The notes under the pieces were generated by a model. It saw nothing but the letters and a program-made list of their open reading frames with translations. It did not search any database and had not been told where the DNA came from. Of a stretch of 64,000 nucleotides of DNA, positions 35,909-47,601 are shown piece after piece. Made by a program: the position numbers and the translations under genes. This DNA is from Gymnopilus junonius (taxonomy: Eukaryota > Basidiomycota > Agaricomycetes > Agaricales > Galerinaceae). How positions within the stretch are numbered: the stretch's first letter is position 1; every line of letters starts with the position of its first letter. The stretch is taken from assembly GCA_015501075.1 (NCBI GenBank), contig JADNYJ010000001.1, forward strand, positions 1 to 64,000, in the 5' to 3' direction.

Positions 35909-37961
35909 ATGAAGTCCCTCCGCAAGTCTCTGAACAGCAACAGAGACTCTTCCTCGCGACCGCAGATATCCACTCCCGTCCCTCTTCCCTCTGTCTCCAA
36001 GCCCCCCTCTGCCATTCTGCCCCCCCAAAAGGTCATCCGCGCCCTCTCCTCCTACAGGTCCCAGGCACCCCAGGAGCTCTCCTTCCTCAAGGGCGACTTT
36101 TTCTATGTCCTCAAGGATTCAGACCAGATTCCCACCTGGTATGAGGCCCACAATCCTGTCACCGGCGCTCGCGGCCTAGTCCCCCGTGCCATGTTTGAAG
36201 AGTTTGGCAAAAATGCTCCACAGTCCGTCCTTCTCTTTCCCGACCCTTTCTTCGCTTACTCTTCCCCAGGAACCGCACCTCACAGGCTGCCTCTGTCCAG
36301 TCCATGTCTCCCCCTGTCGTCTCTCCAGTCCGATCCGACCACATCCCTAAATCTCAGGTTTTCTATGCCATCGTCCTTCACGATTTCAGCGCAGAGAGAG
36401 CAGATGAACTCGACGCCAAGCGCGGCGATCCCATCACCGTTGTTGCCCAGTCAAATCGCGAGTGGTTCGTTGCCAAACCTATTGGTCGTCTTGGCCGCCC
36501 TGGTTTAATCCCCGTTTCATTCGTCGAAATTCACGACCCGACAACAGGTAAAGCCATCCCCGATGTAGAAGGCCTCATGGATCGCGGGGAATTACCCAAG
36601 GTTGAAGATTGGAAACGAGCAATGCTCAACTACAAGCAAAACAGTATCGCTTTAGGTGTCATCGATGCACCCTCGAGGTCCTCCGCAGTCGTCAACAGCC
36701 CATATACTTCCCAACCACCCCCTCCCAAAGCGGAGCGTCCCCCAACACCCGAAGTCCTCCAGAAGGCATACTTCTTACTGCGAGCGTCGTCTCTTTCCAC
36801 TTTGAAATGGATGAATATTGGTTCCGGATTGACGCCATATACCAGCCCTATAATCGCTCTGGCCAGACCAGGCTACCACCATCTAAGAATCTTATTTTAT
36901 TCCGTCAGTACAATGATTTCTATGACTTTCAAGTCTCGCTCTTGGACTCGTTTCCTCGTGAGGCCGGCCGACAACCGCCAGAACCTAGGACCCTCCCTTA
37001 CATGCCCGGCCCTGCTCAGCAAGTCGACGACCAATTGACAGCCACTCGAAAAGGCGAACTAGATGACTATGTGCAAGCTCTTTGCGATCTTGGAAAAACT
37101 GGCGGAAGATACATCCTTGAACATATGGTCGTTCGTAAATTTTTGGCCCTGAAACCAGGAGACGTCGAAAATGAAGGAGAACCACGAGCTGAAGAACTGG
37201 ATGAGCTTTTCAATGATGATCCTCTGGACGACTATTCTCATGACGCTTATGAAATTCGCGAACAAATGGCCCGAATGAACGTGCAGCATCGCCCTCCTAG
37301 TGATGGTTCAGAATATGAAGACGAAGGATACGCTCCATCTCCCCAGCGCAAAAACTATGACAAGCATCCCTACAGCGAAGGTAGTCGGCGGTACCAAGAT
37401 GACAGTAACCTGCGCCTCCATGCCCTCGCTCAGAATCATCAACGGTCAGGCTCTTCAGCCTCCTTTAACCAGTCGAATTCATATGCTTCCAATTCGAGAT
37501 CGAACTCTCCTCTGCAGAGAGAAGGCAACGGCTCACCTCAGCCACGGAGTGGTCAAAGCTCAAGATGGAACGACAGTGGTTATCAACCCCCCGACGTAAC
37601 ACTATCGTCGGAGTCTTTCCGGTCCTCGCAAGCATCACAGACCATGTCTTCACGGTCGCGGTCACATTCGAATGCGACTGCAAACCTTAACAACCCCCCC
37701 ATATCTGCCGCCAATCCACAAACCGCGTTCGTCAAGATTAAGATTTTTGACAGAGTAGCGGATGACCTCATTGCGATTCGCGTCCATCCAAAGGTCACGC
37801 ACGCCGAACTGATGGACAAGGTGCAAGCCCGGCTTGGGAGTGAAGTAGCCAATCTGAGGTATCGCGACAGCATGACCAACACCTTTGTTGGTCTTGATAC
37901 GGACGAAGAGCTCCGGGCGTGGATGGATGGAACGGACAAGCATGTGCTTTATGCTGATTGA
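35909..37961 (+). CDS. BEM1: Bem1/Scd2-type polarity scaffold (SH3-SH3-PX-PB1), frame-broken
   Basis: From MKSLRKSLNSN, with no intron, the product is about 684 residues once two missing bases (near 36270 and 36772) are allowed for. SH3-1: KVIRALSSYRSQAPQELSFL, WYEAHNPVTGARGLVP. SH3-2: VFYAIVLHDFSAERADELDA, EWFVAKPIGRLGRPGLIPVS. The PX domain starts at SVVSFHFEMDEYWFRIDAIY with LILFRQYNDFYDFQVSLLDS and PYMPGP. A Ser/Asn-rich linker precedes the C-terminal PB1 domain (FVKIKIFDRVADDLIAIRVH, then RYRDS and the GLDTDEEL acidic loop). Bem1 ties Cdc42, its exchange factor and PAK kinase at growth sites; PX binds phosphoinositides and PB1 binds Cdc24. It is divergent from NOT3. Confidence 0.92.
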
Positions 37962-39200
37962 TGCAATCTATGGAGTGGCTCCTTGACCCTATTCTCTTGA
38001 TGTACGAGATGGATTTTGATCTCTTTCTATTTCCCCTTTCGTTCTCTCTGTCTCTCTCTCCTTATTTCTTTATCTCATCAGACACTTGTTATAACATATA
38101 TTGTATTTCTGTCATAGCATTATACTGCTAGGTAATGTCTTATTCAGTTCTTGAGGATATTTTGTATTAGGTCCGTATGGTTGGTAGTACGTTGTATGAT
38201 GGAGAAGTTAAATGAGCATTCTATGTTAGTAACGTGCAGGAATGGGAAATAAACAAAGTTTCGAACGTCATCATAATCTCGTGGTGAGCAGCCTCCGCCA
38301 CGTCTGGTGTACAGGGCGTCAAACGTCTTATTTTGCTTTCTAGGATTTGCGCAATGCACGATGCTTACGGCGTGTAGACATCCGGAGGCCTCCTATATAG
38401 CTTATGGGGGTTTAACTATTTGGAAGAGTCCTATAGTGTTGATTACCTTTGGGCCAGAAGGACAGCTCTGGAGATAGCTCCAACGTCCCATGGATATCAG
38501 TCCTCGCTCACCATGGGTCATGAACCCATTCTAGATCCAAGTTGCTAACCAAACGCGCCCCCGAATATGTGACCGTACCGATATCAGCGCCTTCCTCGCC
38601 TACTCTTCCGATGATTTCCGTCCGTTGTCTTTGCCTCTTTCCCAGTTCCTGTGTATGCTGGGGTATGCGGACTGAAGGAACTGATGCACACGTTGATAGT
38701 GCATGGCGTGTTCAGAAGCCACATCACAAGAAAGAATTATTCTATTGAGAAGCGCGCATGCGTCTCAGGGCCAATTACATGCGTCGTTGATTTACACTAG
38801 AAATGGTTTCAACTTCATTTCGGCGCGTATGGTAATGGATTCCCCCGAAAATTTAAGCAGTTATCCGCCTTCTCTAGCCTTGTCTATGGCCGACAACGCC
38901 CGCCAACCCGCTACGATGGAAAATTCTCCGGGTCAAAAGGATGATCTTATCCGTTATTTGCGAGAAGGATACATTGGCGTGTTCTATCTACCTTCTACCT
39001 TGTGGGTTTCTAATGGCAGAGTACGTATACTAACGAGGGAGCAGCAGGGGATTTTGACTGATTCCCTGTGCTTCCTTGTCCTCTTCCGCATCCCTTTAAG
39101 AACAGGACGCACGTAGCTGAGGTCCTGTTTGACCTTTTCTTCTTCTTCTTCTTCTCCTGGCCAAGCATCCATCCACTCGACGGCGTGACTGCCAACCGCC
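37962..39200. other. Intergenic region
   Basis: About 1.2 kb between BEM1 and the DUF6534 gene. The first 150 bp are a pyrimidine-rich BEM1 3' flank (ctctctgtctctctctcc). Open frames at 38.7-39.2 kb show no domain. The more convincing start of the next gene is the ATG at 39201, because it splices directly into the first membrane segment. Confidence 0.4.
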
Positions 39201-41291
39201 ATGACAGCGCAACATATTGACAACACGTTTGTTTTTCTTTCCTTGGTCTATGTTTTTCTCCAGTTTATCATTGACAATTTCATACAGGTTTGGAGCGGCA
39301 TACATCGGAGTAGTGGTTGCTGGAATGTGAGTATTGTAGCCCTTTTTCATGAATCGACCTTGCGACTGACCGTTGGCCAACTATCCAGGCTCTATGGTGG
39401 TATGTCAATTTCGTCCCCTTTTTTTCGTCTTCTCTAACCAGACTGTAGTATCTTTTGTGCAGACATGGTATTACTTTCTGAAATACCGACAAGTAGGTGT
39501 TTCCATAATATTGAGTCGCTCCAGGTGCCTCACTTTCAACTCGTCAGGATGTCTGGTACATCAAAACTCTTGTATGTTTTGATGCACCAATGGGTCCTTT
39601 CATTCGCCGACTCTGTTTCTCAGGTTGCCGCGGTCTGGATGTTTGAGACGGTTCATCAAGCTTTGATTTCGCATACCGGTTTGTCCTTGATGTATACTTT
39701 GAGCAATCTTCTAATGGTCGACAAGTGTACTATTATGTGATCACGAACTACAACAGTCCTGATACACTGGGAAAAATTGTGTGGTACGTTTTTCAGTCCT
39801 TCAGGCTCATAATCATATGCCTCACTGCGTTCTACAACAGGAGCGTCCTGGTGTGTTCTCTCCGTTCCATCCATTCACTTTGTTTACAATAAGATCAAAG
39901 CTTGAAGTCTTGTTCAACGTACGTCGCCAACTGATCGCTCGATTTCTCCCTGCTAAGATCGACCCGCAGGGCCTGATCGGATTATTGGTCCAAAGGTAGA
40001 ATAAAGGCCTTGAACCATTTTTGATCCGCACTTATCATTGGCAATTTTATCTAGCTTTCTAACTCTGCGTGTTTGGAGGCGTAGGTCTTAAGACTCGCGC
40101 TAGCCTACCTTTCGACTGATCTATCGTTTCGTAGTGAGCGGCAATAACGTTCCCTTGACAATGGTCGTAGTGAGTCTCTATGAGAAAATGGGCAATAACC
40201 CCTCTAATATATAGATCTTATCGTCAGGGCACCTTAGTTCTTGGGTGCTTTGGTATTGCCTTTATTTGCATGTCTTTTGCTGATAACAATTTCTCAAAAT
40301 TATACTACTTAGGTTGTTCTGTCGGTGTGTCTTTATTGGCCGATGCCTTCCTGGATCTTTGACTAAGTAACTTCGTTAAGCCTTCACAGTTCAGTCGTAC
40401 GTTATTTAACAAACCAATATTTCCATCTTTTAGTTTTTGACTATTATATAGGCTTCAGTTACAGACATGGGTGGACCTGGCACAACTCAAGGTCGCAAAA
40501 CTACCTCGCTCTTATAAATCACCCTTAATTTTTATTTCCAATGGATAGGGGCTTTCGATGGCAGTAAATCTTTTAGGCGCCGCCACGGATGTCATTATCG
40601 CCGCAGCTCTATTCGTCTTCTTGCACAGATCTCGGACAGGCTTCAAGAAGTGAGTCCCTGGCTTTTTTGTTCCGAGTGACTGGCTTATTCGTGGCGATTA
40701 GGTCTGATACAATGATTAGCAAACTCGTAAGTCCGTGTGGAAGGCTCGCAGGGATCTCTAACGATCTTCTTCTTTCAGATAGCCTTCACCGTTAGCACAG
40801 GCTTACTAACTAGTATTTGTGCTGTTGCTTCCCTTGTTTCTGTGTGTTTCAAGACCATTCCGTCGCCTATTTCTAATTCTTGTTACAGATCCTGGCGTCC
40901 GGGAACACCTTGATATACGTTGCCTTTTATTTCACCCTTGGTCGCCGTAAGATGCACGTTGTAAAGCAAATTGATACTTGCCTCATCTATTCCCCAGTCT
41001 ATAGCAACTCCGTTCTCGCCACTCTGAATGCAAGGCAGATCATTAGACGATTGGGAGAAAACAGTGACGAACTTTCATTTTCTCTGCAAAGTGTTTCGAA
41101 GTCTGTTCAAAGGAATCCTACCTCAGCGGTCTGTGCTTTTGGAGTTTTATCTACAGCACATCTTGAATCTTTACTAGAGGTCAACGAATATATCGATCAA
41201 GATCGACACGAAGCATGATTTTATTCGGGACCAGCGTCAAAGCAGTGCGACCGAGGATCCAGAGGTGAGAGGATCGTCACCTAAAGTTTAA
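39201..41291 (+). CDS. DUF6534-type seven-transmembrane protein
   Basis: A gene of about twelve exons. Exon 1 MTAQHIDN joins FGAAYIGVVVAGM, LYG, VSFVQTWYYFLKYRQ, DVWYIKTL, VAAVWMFETVHQALISHT, VYYYVITNYNSPDTLGKIVW, SVL, LEVLFN, GLIGLLVQ and SFLTLRVWRLSGNNVPLTMV. Further on come LSMAVNLLGAATDVIIAAAL, FVFLHRSRTGFKK, SDTMISKL, IAFTVSTGLLTS, ILASGNTLIYVAFYFTLGR and LYSNSVLATLNARQIIRR. These match the family common in mushroom genomes whose C-terminal part is DUF6534. A receptor-like role is suspected from topology only. The tail ends VRGSSPKV at 41291; an alternative frame stops at 41218. Boundaries around 40.15-40.55 kb are uncertain. Confidence 0.75.
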
Positions 41292-42491
41292 TTTTACTAG
41301 TCCTGATACGATAGTCAATATGTTCAGTCTGCTATTACGGAGAAGTCGTTCTAGTTCCTCCTTTTGTGGCATCAGACTTGTACAATATTCAGACACGCTT
41401 AGTGCTGTCCTCTGAGCTCTCTGACTCATACCCACTTCGGCTCTTTCACTAAGTAGAACGGCATTTGCCTACACTGTACTCACAGATCGGATTGTAGCAA
41501 AAACGGATGTATGTGTAATATGAATGCTCCCTTTTTTCGACTCGTTGAATCTCTTTACTGTCGAGTTAGACAAGGATTGACGAGGGCAAATTTGGCAAAT
41601 CAGGAACGAACTTTGCGCCGACTGGGCCTCTCCCCAATTTGGATATACCTCCGAATTTCCTGTACATCAACGTTGACATGGTTCCAAACAAGTTCCAAAC
41701 ACCGGAATGATACACAAACTTCCGTCTTCCAGAAAATTTTGACACTTGTTGGAGTCTACTGTACGTTGAAATGTTGGATGTCTCTCGTGCTCCTCCTCTT
41801 CGTTCTTTTCGAACACGAATTATTCACGACAAGAAGAACACAAAATTCCCAGCACCAAGCGCCAAGGCGCAATCCGTAAACACCCGTATCCTTTTACTTG
41901 TTAATGGCAATGCGGGACGGCCGGGAACGCCAGCATGAAACCTCATTGCTCTGTTTTGCTAGTGTCCGAACCTTTTCACACACATTCAGAGGGCAATAGG
42001 AAAAACTTCTTGCAAATCTCGACGTCGTTATCTTTTGTCCAATGTCTACATGGTTCCTCAGGGCCTCAAGATTTTGGAAGCATCTGTCATAGCAGATTCT
42101 CAGCTATCTGCAGAACAGAACGATTCGACTTTGGCGCGATTCCTACGGACGATCTCGAAGGATCTCAACACGAGTCCTGCTGTCCACCTGAAGCATTCAT
42201 CTTTATGCCTAACCTGTCTGCTCTCTGGACGACATTTGAGACGAAAGAAATGTCGGTCGCTGCCTCATGGCTTTTAAGGTGCTATAAGCAGCAACAGGGC
42301 TGCTTAACCGCGGACTTCTGCAATGATGTCGACTACGATCTATGAGAAGAAGAGCAAAATCTTGTCCCGTCACCCAAATCGGGATTGATCCTACCTTGGT
42401 AGTTCCTCCTCATAACTTACTTAAAGCCGTTTGCCCATCGCTATGCAAACCGCTCACCATTTCTTTCGTTTCTCTCCCTTCATTTGCCATT
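41292..42491 (+). other. Unassigned stretch with coding-like fragments
   Basis: Two blocks look more protein-like than background. One frame at about 41.63-41.71 kb reads PNLDIPPNFLYINVDMVPNK. Another at about 42.11-42.34 kb reads ERFDFGAIPTDDLEG, PPEAFIFMPNLSALWTTF and ends at a stop at 42345. I cannot join them into a gene or name a family. They may be a small gene with unseen introns, or a decayed one. The P450 promoter is at the right end. Confidence 0.25.
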
Positions 42492-44592
42492 ATGTGTTCT
42501 CATCAGGCCCTCTCCACCAACATTTCACTTGTCCTTGCAGCCCTTTTTTTCCTCAGAATCGTCCTCGGGTCCATTTCAAGGAAATTTCTTTCTCTTCCAC
42601 CTGGTCCAAAGGGGCTTCCGCTGGTTGGAAACGTCCTGGATATGCCGTGCGAGAAAGAATGGTTAACTTTCGCGCAATGGGGTGAAACTTGGGGTAGGTC
42701 GATTTGTCCCGATATCGATACGTCTCTCATGAAGCGACAGGTGATATCTGTTCTGTTACTGTATTGGGCCAGCCCCTCATCATTCTTAATTCTGCGAGGG
42801 CGGCTCGTGATATGCTGGACAAAAAGAGTTCTATTTACTCCGATCGTCCTGTCCTTCAGATGGGAGGGGAGCTTGTTGGCTGGAAAAATACCATGGTCCT
42901 TTTACCTTACGGTGACCGCTTTCGTCGCTACCGGCGTATGTGTCACAGCTTGATAGGGACTCCCTCTGCCGTAAAACGCTTCTATCCTAGTGAAGAGTTG
43001 GAGGCCCGGAGATTTCTACGCCGAGTCCTTAGCAAGCCTGACGACTTATCTGCCCATGTTCGCAAGTAAGGAGCTTATCACGATCCGCATATTTTGATTG
43101 TTGATCAACGACGAACACAGGACGGCAGGGGCTGTGATTTTGAGAATAACGCATGGCTACGAGGTCAAGGAAACCAATGACCCATTTGTGGAAATAGCTG
43201 ACCGAGCCACCGAGCAATTTTCTCTTGCCACCGCTCCAGGAGGTTTTCTGGTGGATTTGATACCGGCTCGTAAGCCTTCTTTCAACCTCTTCAACTCCAG
43301 TTGCTTACCTCGGCCCCCAGTACGCCATGTTCCCGTTTGGTTTCCTGGTGCCGATTTTCGACGAAAAGCGCAAGAATGGTCGCAGACACTTTGTGAAATG
43401 GTAGATGGTCCATATACGTTTGTTAAGCAACAAATGGTACGCTGGCGATGCTTTCCCTTCTCGTATCCCAACTGACGCCAGGCTAGGTGTCTGGTACTGC
43501 CCTTATATCGTATTCCTCTGCTGTGCTGCAAGAAAAAAAGCTTGTTTTTGAAGAAGAGTTTGACCTCAAGTGGAGCGCTGCGAGCTTGTATTCTGGTATG
43601 CCGTGACTTTTCTACTTCCGACAAATTATCCATCTTCTTTCTAAATTTCAGGAGCGGCTGATACCGTATGTGTATTTTCTTTTCCTGTGTCTGCAAACGG
43701 TTATAATCCGAGTAGACTGTCTCTGCCATGAACTCCTTCTTCCTCGCCCTTACGCTCCATCCAGAGGCAATGAGGAAGGCTCAGGCGGAGATCGATTCTA
43801 TCGTTGGCCCAGAGCGTCTCCCTACGTTTGAGGATCGCCAAAATCTTCCTTACACCGATGCTCTTGTAAGCGAAGTTTTTCGTTGGCATACAGTGGTCCC
43901 TACAGGTAACGCTTCCATTACCTTACATTTTCGCTCTGTTAATAATTACTTGCAGCTGTTCCCCATCGAGCGATACAAGACGACGTCCACGAGGGTTATT
44001 TCATTCCCAAAGGTGCACTAGTCATTCCGAATATCTGGTCAGCACCATAAACTCTTGATAAGTGATAACTATTAATACAAATTCACAGGAAATTCGCGCA
44101 CGACCCAGAAGTGTATAGCAACCCTTTTGAATTCAATCCAGAGCGATTTTTACGTTCGAAGGATAGAACGCCCGAGCCAGATCCACGAGAAATATGCTTC
44201 GGATTTGGAAGGAGGTAGGTGCTTTTATCGAGATCCTCGAACACTTTCCTTACTAAGTTCATTTTCTAGAATATGTCCAGGTACATAACCTTGTCTTCGT
44301 CATACTGAAATCTGCTCATATACGATATTAGGGATCCACCTTGCCGACGCATCCGTTTTTATTTCTTGTGCCATGTCTTTGGCAGTGTTCGACATCAGCA
44401 AATGCATAGAGAACGGGCAAGTCATTGAGCCTATCCATGGAAATACGACTGGAACTATAAGGTAATGTTGGATGTCGAACTTCAATGATAAAGATGGTAC
44501 TGATACAGAATTGCAGTCACCCAGAACCATTCAAATGCAGAGTGAAACCTCGCTCTGAAAAGTCGATTTCACTCATTTTAGCGGAGCCTTAA
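42492..44592 (+). CDS. Cytochrome P450 monooxygenase
   Basis: A multi-exon P450. The N-terminal anchor is [16 protein letters not shown], followed by the proline hinge [13 protein letters not shown]. Further landmarks are [20 protein letters not shown], the C-helix region [17 protein letters not shown], the I-helix [20 protein letters not shown], ExxR in [12 protein letters not shown], PxRF in [18 protein letters not shown], and the haem loop CFGFGRRICPG with the Cys ligand. The C-terminus [12 protein letters not shown] stops at 44592. It would sit in the ER membrane and use a P450 reductase. The sequence resembles the large agaricomycete families often labelled O-methylsterigmatocystin oxidoreductase; the substrate is unknown. 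No other biosynthetic gene lies next to it. Confidence 0.88.
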
Positions 44593-44818
44593 ACCCAGAA
44601 GCATGCTATTTGATTTAATATCTTTATTCATATCTTGCCTTACACCACATACCCAGGTTACTTAACCAATTTCTTATTCGTTGCTCCGTAGAGATCCGGA
44701 ATTTTGATTGTACCTAGAAAATAGAAAATGTATCGTGGAATGTGTAATGATAAAGCCGAACACTCGCGGATGACTTTGACTCTTGAGTGTGCAGTAAGGA
44801 CTCCGAAGTCAGAATACA

Positions 44819-45778
44819 TTAATCGCCTGCTCGAACATTTGCGATCTCAACATGTTTTTGAGCCTGCTGCTGCCTTTCAAGCGCCTTGTCATTAGTGGAA
44901 ATTTCGGCATCGACTGAAGGTTCGGATGTGCTTTCGTTAGCTACAGCCGAATAATTAGTGACTACGCCTGATCCATTGGCTTGGGAATTCTCTTGTCCTA
45001 TTGGCATTTTCTCTGGACCAACCTCACCTGGATTATCTGCGGTAGGTAAGAGTGACTGCTCATGAGATTCTCCGACAGGTGGTGGATGCTCAGAGAGTAT
45101 ATTGCTCCCGTGAGCCTCTTGAATAGCCTTCTCTGGTTGGTGCACACTACTTTGTGTGACTTCTGTACGTTTTGTTCCAATCTCCAGTCCATCTTCAATA
45201 GTTGCGTGAAAGAACGGTGGATAAACGTCAAACAGACATCGACAACAACGAAGAAAGCGAACCTTTTGAAATCGAGGAGGTCGAGCCTTTCTCGTACTGT
45301 AGAATCTTTGCACGGATTTTTGGACGCCATCCAGAAAGGCCGAGTCAGAGAAAGAACGGACGTTTGATGCGGCGCGCTCAACAATTGGGTACCTTTCATT
45401 TAATGTCAGATAGAAGGCAGCTCTCCTGATTTCGTTTGACTTGCCGTTGGACTTCTTGGGTGAGCTCTTTAAGAACCACATCTGAAGACAAGTACTGCAA
45501 TCTTTCGTGGTCATTTGCAATGCGCTTTCGTGCAATGTCTTCTACACTTTCTCTAAATGCGACGAAAGATGGCTTGTTCGGCGTTACTATTCGAGCTGTC
45601 AACTGAGAAACTGAGATGCTTTACATCTTGTTGGAATTGTGTAAGTAATTCCCGTCGCAAACGATCGAATTCTCCAGATTTCTTGAACCTAGAGCAGGGA
45701 TATCAGGATAGAAATCAGAACAACTCTCTGCGAGGGTACTCACTCTTCAACAAGAGCTGTTGGGTTGTTGATGGGCAT
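44819..45778 (-). CDS. SHG1: SHG1/BOD1-domain protein
   Basis: The start is MPINNPTALVEE across a short first exon (45778-45744). Next come FKKSGEFDRLRRELLTQFQQ and, after an unresolved junction near 45600, ESVEDIARKRIANDHERLQY with VVLKELTQEVQR. This matches the SHG1/BOD1 domain of about 100 residues found in the COMPASS (Set1 H3K4 methyltransferase) subunit Shg1. The C-terminal part is Glu/Ser/Pro-rich and disordered (TEVTQSSVHQPEKAIQEAHG) and ends VEIANVRAGD. The middle (45.15-45.40 kb) has competing open frames, so splice sites there are not settled. COMPASS membership is inferred from family. Confidence 0.65.
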
Positions 45779-45994
45779 CGTTACGGACAAGAGGCATTTG
45801 GTGTGAGCAGAAAGGAGATAAGATAAGATTTAGATCATTTTCTTCCTCGGTAACTGCACGGTACTCGCTCGCCCACCCGCTTACCCATACGAGCAGTCTA
45901 CCCGGCTCACTTTTTCACAAACAACGTGGAATTGCGCCGCCAGACCTATATAAATCTCTAACAGGGCCTCTGGTTTGACGGTACATGGTTCAAG

Positions 45995-47241
45995 ATGGCC
46001 ACAAATTTCCCCCCACTTAAAAATGATCTTCTGCTGCGTGCTGCTCGAGGTACCTATTTCCTCAATACCCAGACAAATAATATGACCTTACAAATCCTCT
46101 TTTAGGAGAACGTACAGAGCGAGCACCTGTCTGGGTCATGCGACAGGCGGGCAGATACCTTCCTGGTAAATCTTCTGTACCTTCCATCAGGATGAGTTCT
46201 CGAATTCTAATTAATCATACAAAGAGTTTCGGAAAGTTCGCGAGTCGCACGAATTCTTTGAGATCTGCCAAACGCCCGTCCTAGCCACTGAGATCACCAT
46301 ACAACCCATTCGCCGATATTCTGGTCTTATAGATGCGTCCATCATTTTCAGTGATATCCTCGTCGTGCCCCAAGCTATGGGCATGGAGGTGTTGATGAAC
46401 CCTGGCCCCTCATTTCCCGATCCCCTTGTCTCGCCGGCAGACGTTAGCAAATTGAATGCAGTCATAGACGTGGAGAAAGAGCTCGGTTACGTCTTCCGTG
46501 CGATCACTCAGACGAGGCAGGAATTAAACGGTGAAGTACCCTTGATTGGATTCAGTGGCGCACCGTGGACACTATTCGCATATATGATTGAAGGCGGAGG
46601 AAGTAAGACCTTGCAGAAAGCCAAGACATGGTTATTCAAGTATCCTGAGGAATCCAAGGCACTTCTCCTGCGAATCGCGGACGTATGCGTTGATTATTTA
46701 GTCGGACAAGTCAGAGCCGGTGCCCAGGCAAGCCTTCTGTGATCACCTTTTCACTGAACACGTTCCTTATGATTCTTAGCTATTGCAAATTTTCGACTCT
46801 TGGGCGGGAGAACTTTCGCCTTACGACTTCGAGCAGTTTTCGTTCCCAACTCTAAAGCACATATCTACGAACGTTAGAAGACGATTGGCTGAAGAGAATA
46901 TTCGAGATGTACCCATGACATTATTTGCCAAAGGAGCGAATTATGCGTTGGGATTCCTGGCTCAAAACTCCGGCTATGACGTACTTGGCCTCGACTGGCT
47001 CATCGATCCTGCTGAAGCGCGACGTATCGTAGGTGACAAGGTAGCATTGCAGGGGAACATGGACCCAAACGTCCTTTATGGCGGAAGGAATGCTATCGAA
47101 GCTGCTGTGAAAAGGATGAGCGAAGGATTCCGTTCTGGTCAAGGTGGATGGATTGCAAATCTGGGCCATGGGATTACACCCGGCGTAGACCCAGAAGATC
47201 TAAAATGGTTTTTTGAATGCGTACACAAATATTCAATGTAA
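45995..47241 (+). CDS. UROD: Uroporphyrinogen decarboxylase
   Basis: Exons 45995-46049, 46106-46165, 46225-46727 and 46780-47241 give 359 residues in frame. The enzyme removes four carboxylates from uroporphyrinogen III to make coproporphyrinogen III in haem synthesis, in the cytosol. Signatures are PVWVMRQAGRYLPEFRKVRE (the Arg-rich active-site motif), IIFSDILVVPQAMGMEV (catalytic Asp), LIGFSGAPWTLFAYMIEGGG, FDSWAGELSP, VLGLDWLIDP, ALQGNMDPNVLYGG and NLGHGITPGVDPEDLKWF. Intron 3 has a GC donor (cccag|GCAAGC to TTCTTAG|cta), the only choice that gives AGAQLLQIFDSW. No frame break is seen. It is convergent with CDC14. Confidence 0.95.
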
Positions 47242-47601
47242 ATTATAGATCATTAAAGTTGAAAGGATACCAAATTTAATGAACCAAATCCACGGCAAAC
47301 ATCCATTAGGCGTGTAATAAACTCGACTGGCATTGAGATAAAAAAATACAAGTATGCGGGAACCTTTACAAAGATGGCATGAATGAATGACAAGGTATCA
47401 GAATAAATTTGAATCATGGCAGGTTGGGGGATTGGGGGAGAATGCACATAACAGGTTGGACTGGAGACGATGAAGGTATACGATGAAGGTATACTAATGC
47501 AGGACAGTTTCCCAAATGTCAACTAAAAAAATGGCCAGATATGTAAGAAAAAGGATATGTAAGAAGAATGAGATAAGCATGAAACAATGATCCATGGACA
47601 A
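47242..47601. other. Convergent spacer between UROD and CDC14
   Basis: This 360-bp spacer holds two opposed 3' UTRs. I see a short direct repeat (gaaggtata, about 47475-47495) but no gene. Confidence 0.4.

Noticed and set aside
29884..41291. Mating-type B locus suggested by two seven-TM genes
   Set aside because: Neither protein has STE3-type features, and no CaaX pheromone precursor ORF is visible nearby.
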